This document shows positions 1 to 9,522 of a stretch of DNA of 40,044 nt, piece after piece. Position numbers and translations under genes: made by a program. The notes under the pieces are model-generated. The model saw only the letters and a program-made list of their open reading frames with translations. It searched no databases and had not been told where the DNA came from. The DNA lies in NCBI RefSeq assembly GCF_000308555.1, contig NZ_BAFY01000209.1, forward strand, positions 1 through 40,044, given 5' to 3'. This DNA is from Nocardia cyriacigeorgica NBRC 100375. GTDB taxonomy: Bacteria; Actinomycetota; Actinomycetes; Mycobacteriales; Mycobacteriaceae. Position 1 is the stretch's first letter. Every line of letters starts with the position of its first letter.

Positions 1-271
1 GCACCGGATCGATCTCGACCGCCACCACCGAATCGACCACATCGAGCAGCGCCAACGTCAGCGAACCGAGGCCGGGCCCGACCTCGAGCACCGTATCGTC
101 GCGCCCGACGCCCGCGGTCGCGACGATCCGCCGCACGGTATTCCCGTCGTGCACGAAATTCTGGCCGAGCTGTTTGGTCGGCCGCACGCCGAGCCGTTCG
201 GCCAGCGCCCGCACTTCGGCGGGGCCGAGCAACGCGGCACTTCCGCGGGCGGAGATTTCGGCATCGGACAC
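1..271 (-). CDS. rsmA: 16S rRNA dimethyladenosine transferase RsmA/KsgA (N-terminal part, cut by window edge)
   Basis: Reading from a GTG at 271 gives an N-terminus with [11 protein letters not shown] followed by [16 protein letters not shown]. These are the RNA-contact lead-in and the SAM-binding GxGxG motif of the KsgA/Dim1 family, which dimethylates two adjacent adenosines near the 3' end of 16S rRNA during 30S assembly. An in-frame TAG lies 12 bases upstream of this GTG, so no earlier start is possible. About 90 residues are visible and the catalytic NLPY region lies outside the window. The gene sits downstream of rpfB and the lipase on the same strand; in mycobacteria ksgA directly follows rpfB. 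Identification is strong; the rest of the gene cannot be judged. Confidence 0.9.
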   Translation of the reverse strand, partial: MSDAEISARGSAALLGPAEVRALAERLGVRPTKQLGQNFVHDGNTVRRIVATAGVGRDDTVLEVGPGLGSLTLALLDVVDSVVAVEIDPV

Positions 272-373
272 CCGATGAACCTACCAACCCGCGGTCGGCG
301 GACCGTTCACACGGGAGGTCATGGGCCGGTCAGCGCACCGGTGCCGCCCGGCTCACACGGCACGACGCGATCG

Positions 374-1525
374 TCAGCCCTTCATTCCCGCGAGGAAGGC
401 ATCGATCGCCGCCCACATCCGCTCATCGACCTGACCGTGCTCTCCGGTCCCGACGACGGTTCGGAAGTCGGTCCCGTTCGCCGCCAGCTGCGCGATCAAC
501 GCCGCATGCAGCGGCGAGGGCACCACCGTGTCGGTCGCGTTGGCCAGCACCAGGATCGGGGCGTCGTAGCCGCGCACCGGTACCTGCATGTACTCGGTCA
601 GCGCGGTGCGCATCGGCTCCTCGGCCAGTGGGCGGGCCAGCAGGTCGCCGATACTCAGCCCGTCGACCCGTTCGATGATCCGGTCCAGGCACATGTCGCC
701 GACCTCGTCGAGCACCGAACGGCCCAACGGGGTGAGGTACCCGTCGACGGCGATATCGGGCCGGGCCTCGCGTAGTCCGGCGAGGATGCTCACGATGAAG
801 CTCAATCCGTCATCGACCAGCGGCAGCGGCGGGACCTCCGGCCCGGCCAGCGGCAGCAGCTTCTCCACATCGGATTCCGGGTCGACGGCGATGGTGCCGC
901 GGAAGTCGAGTTCCGGCGCGTAGGTGGACTGAAGATGCCCGGTGCCGAGCGCTGCCTGCCCGCCCTGCGAGATACCGAGAACCGCCCAGGTGGGCGACAG
1001 TTCGGGATGGGTGGCGCGGGCCGCGCGCACCATGTCGATGGTGGCCGTGGCCTCGGTGCGCAGTTCGAGGTAGGGGTGCGGGCCGGTGTCGAAGGTGCCG
1101 AGACCGAGGTAATCCGGCGCGACCACGGCGAAACCCTGCGACACCAGCCGCCGCAGCAGCAGATCCTGGCGGCCCTGCATGCCGGGGAACGGCGCGGTGT
1201 CGGGTGTGGCCATGCCTCCGCAGCCCTTGCCGAGGCCGCTGGTGCCGTGGTCGTAGGCGATGATCGGCCAGCCGCCGGGCGGCGGCGTGCCCTCCGGTAG
1301 CAGCAGCGCTCCGCTGGCCGGGCGCGGCGTGCCGTCCGAGCCGCTCATCCAGTATTCGATGACCGAACCACCGCTGACTCCGTGCCAGCCGTCGGGCCGG
1401 GCGGTCACCGAGATCACCGAGCCCGGCGGATCCGCCGAGGCCGGGGCCTGCACGCCGGCCAGCACGGCGGTGGCCGACACGGCGACGGCGAGCATCGACC
1501 GCCCGGCCACGTGCAGCAGATTCAT
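374..1525 (-). CDS. secreted lipase / alpha-beta hydrolase of the LIP family
   Basis: A 383-residue protein from an ATG at 1525, preceded by GAGGAG seven bases upstream; this start is preferred to one 12 codons earlier. The N-terminus is a signal peptide (hydrophobic LAVAVSATAVLAG, then ASADPP as a likely cleavage site). The catalytic serine is in GISQGG (about residue 186). NATDTVVP and GTGEHGQ near the C-terminus fit the Asp and His of the triad. YDHGTSGLG fits an oxyanion-hole loop, and paired cysteines (GKGCGG, DMCLD) fit an extracellular enzyme. The family hydrolyses acylglycerols or other esters outside the membrane; the substrate here is unknown. The gene lies between rpfB and rsmA, which are neighbours in mycobacteria, so it looks inserted into a conserved cluster. 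It is separated from rpfB by a strong hairpin. Confidence 0.82.
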   Translation of the reverse strand: MNLLHVAGRSMLAVAVSATAVLAGVQAPASADPPGSVISVTARPDGWHGVSGGSVIEYWMSGSDGTPRPASGALLLPEGTPPPGGWPIIAYDHGTSGLGKGCGGMATPDTAPFPGMQGRQDLLLRRLVSQGFAVVAPDYLGLGTFDTGPHPYLELRTEATATIDMVRAARATHPELSPTWAVLGISQGGQAALGTGHLQSTYAPELDFRGTIAVDPESDVEKLLPLAGPEVPPLPLVDDGLSFIVSILAGLREARPDIAVDGYLTPLGRSVLDEVGDMCLDRIIERVDGLSIGDLLARPLAEEPMRTALTEYMQVPVRGYDAPILVLANATDTVVPSPLHAALIAQLAANGTDFRTVVGTGEHGQVDERMWAAIDAFLAGMKG

Positions 1526-1640
1526 CGAATCGCTCCTCTGCCCCGACCCTCGTACGCACAAATCTGGACGAGTGTACGACAGCAGGCATGGCCGCGATGG
1601 CCGACGGGAAATCCGCGCGCGGGACAGGGCCGCGATATGC

Positions 1641-1677
1641 CGCGAGCGCCACTATGTCGTCGGAAGTGGCGCTCGCG
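1641..1677 (-). terminator. 13-bp perfect hairpin after rpfB
   Basis: CGCGAGCGCCACT (1641-1653) pairs perfectly with AGTGGCGCTCGCG (1665-1677) across an 11-base loop. It lies 15 bases after the rpfB stop and more than 100 bases before the lipase start. There is no T-tract, which is common for actinobacterial hairpin terminators. It probably ends the rpfB transcript. Confidence 0.6.
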
Positions 1678-1691
1678 ATATCCGGGCCCGG

Positions 1692-2882
<1,191 letters not shown>

Positions 2883-2914
2883 TCACATTACGATCAGGTA
2901 TAGACAGTGCAGGT

Positions 2915-2944
2915 AGATCACAAACCATTACCGGTAAGTGATCT
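2915..2944. promoter_or_regulatory. inverted repeat in the rpfB upstream region
   Basis: AGATCAC (2915-2921) and GTGATCT (2938-2944) are perfect inverted arms. Between them is a second perfect palindrome, TTACCGGTAA (2928-2937). It sits about 90 bases before the rpfB start in the only gap between tatD and rpfB. The sequence is more AT-rich than its surroundings. It could be an operator for rpfB or the terminator of tatD; the 16-base spacer argues for protein binding. The factor is unknown. Confidence 0.4.
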
Positions 2945-2975
2945 GGGACACATTTTTATTCGACCTGCGAAAACG

Positions 2976-3803
2976 TCAGAATCGGTATACCCGGCGCGCA
3001 TTCGCTGTGCTGATCTCCGCCAATTCGGCGGGATCCTGGCCGCGCAGTTCGGCGAGAGCGCGCATCGTGTACGGCAGGCAATACGGCTCGTTCGGCGCGC
3101 CACGGAACGGATGCGGCGTCAGGTACGGCGCGTCGGTCTCCACCAGCACCAGCTCGTCGGGTACCACCTTGGCGGCCTCACGCAGCTCGTGTGCGTTCTT
3201 GAAACTGACCGTGCCGGAGAAGCTGAGCAGATACCCCTCGGCCACACAGGCCAGCGCCATATTCGTGTCGGAGGAGAAGCAGTGGAAGATCACCGTGTCC
3301 GGCGCGCCTTCGTCCAGCAGCACGGTCAGCAGATCGTGATCTGCTTCCCGGTTGTGGATCATCAGCGGTTTGCCGGTGCGTTTGGCCAGGTCGATGTGCC
3401 AGCGGAAGCCTTCGATCTGGGTTTCGATATCGGCGCAGCCGTCGAGTTTGCCCGGCCAGTAGTAGTCGAGGCCGGTCTCGCCGATGGCGACCACGCGCGG
3501 ATCGGCGGCCAGCCGCTCGAGCTCGGCCTTCGCGGCGTCGTCGAGGGCGTTGGCTCGGGTCGGGTGCAATGCGACCGCGGCGTGGACCCGTTCGTCCCAG
3601 TGCGCGGCCCGCACCGCCCACTGCGCTGCCGCGAGATCGTCGGCCACGGTCACCACCTGCCCGACGCCCACCGCGGCGGCACGATCGACGATGACCTTCA
3701 CCGACTCGGCATCGTCGGCGCCGCACGCATCCAGATGGGTGTGCGCGTCGACCAGCGGAGCCAGCGGTTCGGGCGCTTCGGGAGCGGGCCGTTTCGCGCT
3801 CAT
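2976..3803 (-). CDS. tatD: TatD family metal-dependent deoxyribonuclease
   Basis: A 275-residue TIM-barrel hydrolase. Metal ligands are visible in order: HxH in VDAHTHLDACG (about 19-25), the Glu of GETGLDYYWPG, the His of MIHNREADHD, the His of FHCFSSD and the Asp of ETDAPYLTP. These are the signature sites of TatD/YcfH enzymes, 3'-5' nucleases thought to act in DNA repair or turnover. The first 17 residues are a Pro/Ala-rich extension that may be absent if a later start is used. It is divergent from metG (92-bp gap) and upstream of rpfB on the same strand. This metG-tatD-rpfB order is conserved in actinobacteria. Confidence 0.94.
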   Translation of the reverse strand: MSAKRPAPEAPEPLAPLVDAHTHLDACGADDAESVKVIVDRAAAVGVGQVVTVADDLAAAQWAVRAAHWDERVHAAVALHPTRANALDDAAKAELERLAADPRVVAIGETGLDYYWPGKLDGCADIETQIEGFRWHIDLAKRTGKPLMIHNREADHDLLTVLLDEGAPDTVIFHCFSSDTNMALACVAEGYLLSFSGTVSFKNAHELREAAKVVPDELVLVETDAPYLTPHPFRGAPNEPYCLPYTMRALAELRGQDPAELAEISTANARRVYRF

Positions 3804-3895
3804 CGGAGCGCACCGCCCGTCGCGGTGACCCGGCGGTGCGCTGAGGGGATATTCACGCGGAGCTCAGATGGCACGCGCATTACAGTAGATGCACC

Positions 3896-5467
3896 ATGAC
3901 CGAGCGCAGCGAGCCTATCGAGGCACCAGCCTTCTACATCACCACGGCCATCGCGTACCCCAACGGTGCGCCGCATATCGGGCACGCCTACGAGTACATC
4001 TCGTCGGACGCCATCGCCCGGTTCAAGCGCCTGGACGGCTACGACGTGTTCTTCATGACCGGCACCGACGAGCACGGCCAGAAGATGCAGCAGGCCGCGA
4101 CCGCCGAGGGCATCCCGGTCGAGGAGCTCGCGGCGCGCAACTCGGATGTGTTCGAGCAGCTGCACAAAGCGCTCGATATCTCCTTCGACCGGTTCATCCG
4201 CACCACCGACGCCGACCACGAGGTCGCCAGCGTCGCGATCTGGGAGCGGATGCTCGAGGCAGGAGATATCTACCTCGACAACTACTCCGGCTGGTATTCG
4301 GTGCGCGACGAGGCGTTCTACGCCGAGGAGGAGACCACGCTGCTCGACGACGGCAGCCGCATCTCCACCGAGACCAAGACCCCGGTGGAGTGGACCGAGG
4401 AGTCGAACTTCTTCTTCCGGCTGTCGAAATATCAGGACAAGCTGCTCGAGCTGTACGAGACGCAGCCGGAATTCATCGCGCCCGCAACGCGTCGCAACGA
4501 GATCGTCAGCTACGTCAAGGCCGGTCTGAAGGACCTGTCGATCTCCCGCACCACCTTCGACTGGGGCATCCCGGTGCCCGGCCACCCCGATCACGTGATG
4601 TACGTGTGGGTCGACGCGCTCACCAACTACCTCACCGGCGTCGGCTTCCCCGACACCGAATCGACCGCGTTCCAACGGTTCTGGCCGGCCGACCTGCACA
4701 TCATCGGCAAGGACATCACCCGCTTCCACGCCGTGTACTGGCCGGCGTTCCTGATGTCGGCGGGTGTGCAGTTGCCCAAACGCGTGTTCGTGCACGGGTT
4801 CCTGTACAACAAGGGCGAGAAGATGTCGAAGTCGGTCGGCAATGTGATCGACCCGCTGGCCCTGATCGACACCTACGGCCTGGACGCGCTGCGCTTCTTC
4901 CTGCTGCGCGAGATCTCCTACGGCCAGGACGGCAGCTACAGCCACGAGGCGATCGTCAGCCGGATCAACGCCGACCTGGCCAACGAGTTCGGCAATCTGG
5001 TGCAGCGCAGCCTCACCATGGTCGCCAAGAACTGCGACGCCATGGTGCCGACGCCGGGTGAGTTCACCGATGAGGACCGCGCCCTGCTGGACCGGGCGAA
5101 CGGCCTGCTCGAGCGCTGCCGTGCCGAATTCGACGCCCAGCAGCTGCATCTGGCGTTGGAGGCGATCTGGCTGACCCTGGGCGAGACCAACCGCTACTTC
5201 TCCGCACAGGCGCCGTGGGCGCTGCGCAAGTCCGGCACCGACGAAGACCTGGCCCGAATGGCGACGGTGCTGTACGTGACGCTCGAGGTGGTGCGCATCG
5301 TCGCCATCCTGGTCCAGCCGGTGATGCCCGGTTCGGCGGCCAAGATCCTGGATCTGCTGGCGGTACCGAACCGGACCTTCGCCGATATCGCGACGCCGCT
5401 GGTGCCCGGGGTGGCGCTGCCCGCGCCGGAGCCGGTGTACCCGCGCTACGTCGAGCCGAAGGACTGA
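3896..5467 (+). CDS. metG: methionyl-tRNA synthetase
   Basis: A 523-residue class I aminoacyl-tRNA synthetase that charges tRNA-Met with methionine in the cytosol. The HIGH motif is in [16 protein letters not shown] (about 19-34) and the KMSKS loop is in [14 protein letters not shown] (about residue 305). [12 protein letters not shown] and the WVDAL segment line the methionine pocket. The anticodon-binding helical domain follows. There is no C-terminal tRNA-binding (Arc1p-like) extension, so it is the short monomeric type, as in mycobacteria (519 residues). The ATG at 3896 lies just before [15 protein letters not shown]. It converges on the PEP-mutase-like gene with only four bases between the stop codons. 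Confidence 0.97.
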   Translation: MTERSEPIEAPAFYITTAIAYPNGAPHIGHAYEYISSDAIARFKRLDGYDVFFMTGTDEHGQKMQQAATAEGIPVEELAARNSDVFEQLHKALDISFDRFIRTTDADHEVASVAIWERMLEAGDIYLDNYSGWYSVRDEAFYAEEETTLLDDGSRISTETKTPVEWTEESNFFFRLSKYQDKLLELYETQPEFIAPATRRNEIVSYVKAGLKDLSISRTTFDWGIPVPGHPDHVMYVWVDALTNYLTGVGFPDTESTAFQRFWPADLHIIGKDITRFHAVYWPAFLMSAGVQLPKRVFVHGFLYNKGEKMSKSVGNVIDPLALIDTYGLDALRFFLLREISYGQDGSYSHEAIVSRINADLANEFGNLVQRSLTMVAKNCDAMVPTPGEFTDEDRALLDRANGLLERCRAEFDAQQLHLALEAIWLTLGETNRYFSAQAPWALRKSGTDEDLARMATVLYVTLEVVRIVAILVQPVMPGSAAKILDLLAVPNRTFADIATPLVPGVALPAPEPVYPRYVEPKD

Positions 5468-5471
5468 GCGC

Positions 5472-6224
5472 TCAGGTCCAGCGGGCGAGCAGCCGGTTGG
5501 CTTCGGCGGCGAGCGCGTACTGCAGGTAGGGGCCGAAGCTGATCCGGGCCACCCCTTGATCGGCCAGCAGCACCTTGTCCGCCTCGGCGGGCAGGCCGAT
5601 CGCGTTCACCGGCAGCGGGAGTTCGCTGGTCAGCCTGCGCATATCGGCGTCGGCGTGGCGCCCGACGGGGTAGAGCACGTCGGCGCCCGCGTCAGCGGCC
5701 AGGCGCAGCCGTTCGATCGCGCGGTCCATCCGGTCGGCGTCGTCGCCGATCTTGCGCAGGAACAGGTCGGTGCGCGCGTTGACGACCACGTGCACACCGG
5801 CCGCGTCGGCGAACTGACGCAGACCGCGCACGAAATCGGCGTGTTCCTCCGCGCCGCGCAACCGTCCGCCCTCACTGTGCACGGTGTCTTCGATATTGAG
5901 CCCGACCGCGCCCGCGCCGAGCAGCCCTTCGATCAGCTGCGCCGGTTCGAGTCCGTATCCGGACTCGATATCCACCGACACGGGCACCTCGACGGCGCCG
6001 GTCACCTGACGCACCCGGGCCAGCAGCTCGTCGAAACTCATCCCTTCGCCGTCGGCGCGTCCCACCGAATCCGCGACCGGATGGCTGCCCATCGTCAACG
6101 CCGCGAACCCGGCCTCGACCGCGAGGTTCGCCGACCAGGCATCCCATACCGTCGGCAGCACCGCCGGATCACCGGGCCGGTGCAGTGCGAGTAGTTCCTT
6201 GGCCTTGTGCTCGAGAGAGGTCAT
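5472..6224 (-). CDS. isocitrate lyase / PEP mutase superfamily protein
   Basis: A 250-residue TIM-barrel protein from the ATG at 6224 (MTSLEHKAKELLALH). A longer frame upstream is low-complexity and is not used. Motifs of the PEP mutase/isocitrate lyase superfamily are present: VWDAWSANLAVEAGF near the N-terminus, the metal-binding VDIESGYG (about residue 87), and LNIEDTVHSEGG. VVNARTDLFLRK then closes the active-site face. The isocitrate lyase KKCGHC signature is missing, so it is probably not Icl. Members include oxaloacetate decarboxylases, methylisocitrate lyases and C-P bond enzymes. Substrate cannot be assigned. It converges on metG, and the gap behind its start to rsmI is 239 bases with no feature seen. 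Confidence 0.82.
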   Translation of the reverse strand: MTSLEHKAKELLALHRPGDPAVLPTVWDAWSANLAVEAGFAALTMGSHPVADSVGRADGEGMSFDELLARVRQVTGAVEVPVSVDIESGYGLEPAQLIEGLLGAGAVGLNIEDTVHSEGGRLRGAEEHADFVRGLRQFADAAGVHVVVNARTDLFLRKIGDDADRMDRAIERLRLAADAGADVLYPVGRHADADMRRLTSELPLPVNAIGLPAEADKVLLADQGVARISFGPYLQYALAAEANRLLARWT

Positions 6225-6463
6225 GGGTCGATCATGGTGGTGCCACCGGCTTTGTGCACGCGCACGCGATACCGCCCTGGTCGCGCCGCGCGCCGGTCGG
6301 CCGGCCCGGCAGGTGTTCGCGAGCATCTCGCCGCGCAGGTCCTGCTGGCGACCGTTATCCGCGCTGCCGGTGTCACCGAGCGCCGCAGTGAGGAGTCCGC
6401 CGCCCACCGGCGGGCCGATCGCTGATCGAGGGACGCCGGCTCACGGGCGGGGCGGATGAGTAC

Positions 6464-7306
6464 TCAGGCACCGGTCTCGCGGCGCGCGGCCAGGACCGCG
6501 TCGTAGAGCTCCTTACGGGAAACGCCGGTGGTGGAGGCGATCTCGGCGCACGCCTCTTTCAGGCGCACGCCCTCGTCGACGCGCGCTTCGACCTCCGCGA
6601 CCAGGTCGGCGGGTTCGGCGGTGCTCGGCTGGGCGCCTTCGACGACGACGGTGATCTCGCCGCGCGCGCCGTCGACGGCCCAGGCCGCCAGGTCGGCGAG
6701 GCTGCCGCGCACGACTTCCTCGTAGGTCTTGGTCAGCTCCCGGCAGACGGCGGCGCGGCGATCCGGCCCGAGCACCTCGACCGCGTCGGCCAGGCAGTCG
6801 GCGAGCCGGTGCGGCGCCTCGAAGAACACGCAGGCGCGGGGTTCGGCGACCAGGGTGCGCAACCACTCGCGGCGCTGACCGGATTTGCGCGGCGGGAATC
6901 CGTCGAAACAGAACCGCTCCACCGGCAGACCGGACAGCGCCAGCGCCGTGGTGACCGCCGACGGACCGGGCAGGCAGGTGACCGGCAGTTCGCGCTCGAC
7001 GCAGGCGGCGACCATGCGGTATCCGGGATCGCTCACCGATGGCATACCGGCATCGGTGACCAGCAACACGGTCTTACCGGAGTCGATCTCCTCCAGCAGC
7101 GCGGGGATGCGCGCGGTCTCCACGTGGTCGTAGAAGCTGACCACGCGGCCGCCGATCTCGATCCCGAGCGCCTTGGCCAGTGATCGGGTGCGGCGGGTGT
7201 CCTCGGCGGCGACGACGTCGGCGGTGGCCAGAGCCTCGCGCAGCCGCTGGGACGCGTCACCGATATCGCCCATCGGCGTCGCCGCCAGCACCAGCCTGCC
7301 GGTCAC
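6464..7306 (-). CDS. rsmI: 16S rRNA (cytidine1402-2'-O)-methyltransferase RsmI
   Basis: A 280-residue tetrapyrrole-methylase-fold enzyme from the GTG at 7306 (VTGRLVLAATPMGDIGD). The frame continues far upstream antisense to pmt, but that part is not coding. Family motifs: TPMGDIGDAS at the N-terminus, VVAAEDTRRTRSLAKAL, VLLVTDAGMPSVSDPGY (about 80-96), LPGPSAVTTALALSG, and FFEAPHRL. RsmI uses SAM to 2'-O-methylate C1402 in the decoding centre. It is divergent from pmt with a 231-base gap, the arrangement also seen for Rv1002c/Rv1003. The C-terminal HTH-like segment (TGVSRKELYDAVLAAR) is usual for the family. Confidence 0.94.
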   Translation of the reverse strand: MTGRLVLAATPMGDIGDASQRLREALATADVVAAEDTRRTRSLAKALGIEIGGRVVSFYDHVETARIPALLEEIDSGKTVLLVTDAGMPSVSDPGYRMVAACVERELPVTCLPGPSAVTTALALSGLPVERFCFDGFPPRKSGQRREWLRTLVAEPRACVFFEAPHRLADCLADAVEVLGPDRRAAVCRELTKTYEEVVRGSLADLAAWAVDGARGEITVVVEGAQPSTAEPADLVAEVEARVDEGVRLKEACAEIASTTGVSRKELYDAVLAARRETGA

Positions 7307-7537
7307 CGTTGTCCCGCCTCGACTGCCTCGCTCGTCACTACCCGCACCCTTGGCAGCGTACGGCCATGTGCGGTGCGCGCCCGAATGCGGCGGCCCGGTC
7401 GACGGGCAGCCGTCGCCCCAAGACCCGAGGCGGCACTCAGCAGCCGGCGAAGGGAGCTGCTGCCCTGCCACCGCCGAGCGCGCACCACCTCGCCCGGCGA
7501 ATACGGCGGCCGAGACCGCACAGCATACGATCGGTTC

Positions 7538-9142
7538 GTGACCCAGGTGACCGACCAGCGCTCCGTCGCGCCCTCTCGGCCGATACGTTCCTGGTCGAGC
7601 CCCGCACCGCTGCGCCCCTCCCCCGATTTCGGGCCGCTCGATACCGCCCGCGGCTGGCTGGTGACGGCGTTCCTCACCGCGCTGGCGGCGGTGACCCGGT
7701 TCACCATGCTCAACTACCCGACCGACGGTGGCACCCCGGTCTTCGACGAGAAGCATTACGCGCCGCAGGCGTATCAGATCCTGAAGGGCGGCGGGGTCGA
7801 GGACAATCCCGCGTACGGGCTGGTGGTGCATCCGCCGGTCGGTAAGCAGCTGATCGCGTTCGGTGAGGCGCTGTTCGGTTACAACGGGTGGGGTTGGCGT
7901 TTTTCGGCCGCGCTGGCCGGCACCGTGCTGGTGCTGCTGGTGATCCGGATCGTGCGCCGGATGACGCGCTCGACCATGATCGGCGCGATCGCCGGACTGC
8001 TGTTGATCGCCGACGGCGTCACCTTCGTCTCCTCGCGCATCGGCATGCTCGACATCTTCCTCGCGCTGTTCGCGACGGCGGCGTTCGGCTGCCTGATCGT
8101 CGACCGCGATCAGGTGCGCGAACGCATAGCGCGCGCCGACGCCGAGGGCCGCATCGGCGACAGTCCGTTCGGGCCGCGGCTCGGGGTGCGCTGGTGGCGG
8201 TTCGGCGCCGGTGTGCTGCTCGGGCTGGCCTGCGGCACCAAATGGTCGGGGCTGTATTTCATCGCCGCGTTCGGTCTGCTCAGCGTGTGTTTCGACCTCG
8301 CGGCCCGGCGCGCGTACCGGGTGCGCAGGCCATGGGCCGGTACCGCGTTGCGCGATGTCGGGCCCGCGCTCTACGCCCTGGTGCTCGTCCCGATCGGGGT
8401 GTATCTGGCGTCCTACTGGGCGTGGTTCGCCAGTGAGACCGGCTTCAGCCGGTGGGCCGTCGGCAACGAGGTGGGCAGGGGCGGTGCGTTCTCCTTCGTC
8501 CCCGACGCGTTGCGCTCGCTCTGGTACTACGGCGCCAAAGTGCTGGAGTTCCATGAGGAGCTGACCAACTCGGCGGGCAACCATCACCCGTGGGAGTCCA
8601 AGCCGTGGACCTGGCCGATGGGGCTGCGGCCGATGCTCTACTACTACGCCGACTCCGGCGTCACCGGGTGCGGGCAGAACCAGTGCGTCAAGGCCGTGAT
8701 GCTGATCGGCACGCCCGCCCTCTGGTGGATCGCGTTCCCGGTTCTGGCATGGGCGTTGTGGCGCACCATCGTGCGCCGCGACTGGCGCTACGCCGCGGTG
8801 CTCACCGGATACGCCGCCGGCCTGCTGCCGTGGTTCATCACCCTGGATCGGCAGATGTATTTCTTCTACGCCGTGGTGCTCGCGCCGTTCCTGGTGATGG
8901 CGGTGGCGCTGGTGCTCGGCGACATTCTCGGGCCCGCGCGCCGGGTCCCGGTGCCGCGCGGGCCCACCGGCACGTTCGTGGCCGCGCCGCCGACCGAGCG
9001 CTATCGGCTCGGGCTACTCATCGTCAGCCTGTATCTGGGCCTGGTGATCGCCAACTTCATCTGGCTGTGGCCGATCCTGACGGCCATGCCCATCACACCG
9101 GGCAATTGGCAGGACCACCTGTGGCTGCCCAGTTGGCGCTGA
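7538..9142 (+). CDS. pmt: protein O-mannosyltransferase (PMT family)
   Basis: A 534-residue multi-membrane-span enzyme from the GTG at 7538 (VTQVTDQRSVAP). The frame is open further upstream, but that segment is low-complexity. The first external loop has DEKHYAPQAYQIL, with the catalytic acidic pair, then VVHPPVGKQLIA and NGWGWRFSAALAG, which is typical of GT39. About ten hydrophobic helices follow, and the C-terminus reads WQDHLWLPSW. The actinobacterial enzyme transfers mannose from polyprenyl phosphate to Ser/Thr of Sec-exported proteins. The nearby secreted lipase and RpfB are possible but unproven clients. Divergent from rsmI and convergent with the GntR gene (10 bases between stops). 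Orthologue of Rv1002c by motif and position. Confidence 0.94.
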   Translation: MTQVTDQRSVAPSRPIRSWSSPAPLRPSPDFGPLDTARGWLVTAFLTALAAVTRFTMLNYPTDGGTPVFDEKHYAPQAYQILKGGGVEDNPAYGLVVHPPVGKQLIAFGEALFGYNGWGWRFSAALAGTVLVLLVIRIVRRMTRSTMIGAIAGLLLIADGVTFVSSRIGMLDIFLALFATAAFGCLIVDRDQVRERIARADAEGRIGDSPFGPRLGVRWWRFGAGVLLGLACGTKWSGLYFIAAFGLLSVCFDLAARRAYRVRRPWAGTALRDVGPALYALVLVPIGVYLASYWAWFASETGFSRWAVGNEVGRGGAFSFVPDALRSLWYYGAKVLEFHEELTNSAGNHHPWESKPWTWPMGLRPMLYYYADSGVTGCGQNQCVKAVMLIGTPALWWIAFPVLAWALWRTIVRRDWRYAAVLTGYAAGLLPWFITLDRQMYFFYAVVLAPFLVMAVALVLGDILGPARRVPVPRGPTGTFVAAPPTERYRLGLLIVSLYLGLVIANFIWLWPILTAMPITPGNWQDHLWLPSWR

Positions 9143-9152
9143 ACGCCCGCGG

Positions 9153-9512
9153 TCAGCTCTCCAGCGCCGCCTGCACGTAGCGCAGCGCCGCGTCGTCGTC
9201 GAGGCCGAGCCTGCGTATCGCGGCGACGTATTCGGTGGCGGCCCGGCCGGCCTGGTCACGGGTGGGATCGCCGGAGGAGGCGATGAACGAGCCGAGCCTG
9301 CCGCGGGTTTCGAGGACGCCGTCGGCCTCCAGTTCGCGGTAGGCGCGGGCGACGGTGTTCGGGGCGAGACCGAGCTGAGCGGCCAGCGCGCGCACCGTGG
9401 GGATTTTGGTGCCTGCGGTCAACGTGCCCGCGCGCACCTGCGCCACGATGCCGAGCCGCAACTGTTCGTAGGGTGGCACGGTAGATTCGTGCGACACGGT
9501 GATGTCGAGCAT
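9153..9512 (-). CDS. short GntR-family regulator (YtrA type)
   Basis: A 119-residue protein from the ATG at 9512, with GGGGG just upstream. The winged-helix GntR DNA-binding domain fills most of it: PPYEQLRLGIVAQVRAGTL, then KIPTVRALAAQLGLAPNT and VARAYRELEADGVLETRGR. Only a short helical tail (about 85-119) follows, so there is no FCD or UTRA effector domain; this matches the YtrA subfamily. YtrA proteins usually control adjacent transport genes. Here the only co-directional neighbour is arginine deiminase, whose stop is 10 bases upstream of this start, so the two are probably co-transcribed. Target and ligand are unknown. Confidence 0.85.
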   Translation of the reverse strand: MLDITVSHESTVPPYEQLRLGIVAQVRAGTLTAGTKIPTVRALAAQLGLAPNTVARAYRELEADGVLETRGRLGSFIASSGDPTRDQAGRAATEYVAAIRRLGLDDDAALRYVQAALES

Positions 9513-9522
9513 GGCCCCCAGC

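Noticed and set aside
2893..2935. CRP-like binding site before rpfB
   Set aside because: TGTGA is present, but the second half-site does not match TCACA at the right spacing.
6225..6463. Small ORFs between the PEP-mutase-like gene and rsmI
   Set aside because: Overlapping frames of basic low-complexity residues with no ribosome site; nothing supported.
7307..8587. Upstream extension of the rsmI frame
   Set aside because: It lies antisense to pmt, is low-complexity, and the RsmI family start fits the GTG at 7306.
9135..9168. Bidirectional terminator between pmt and the GntR gene
   Set aside because: Arms GGCGCTG / CAGCGCC are only 7 bases with a 20-base loop in very GC-rich DNA; chance is likely.
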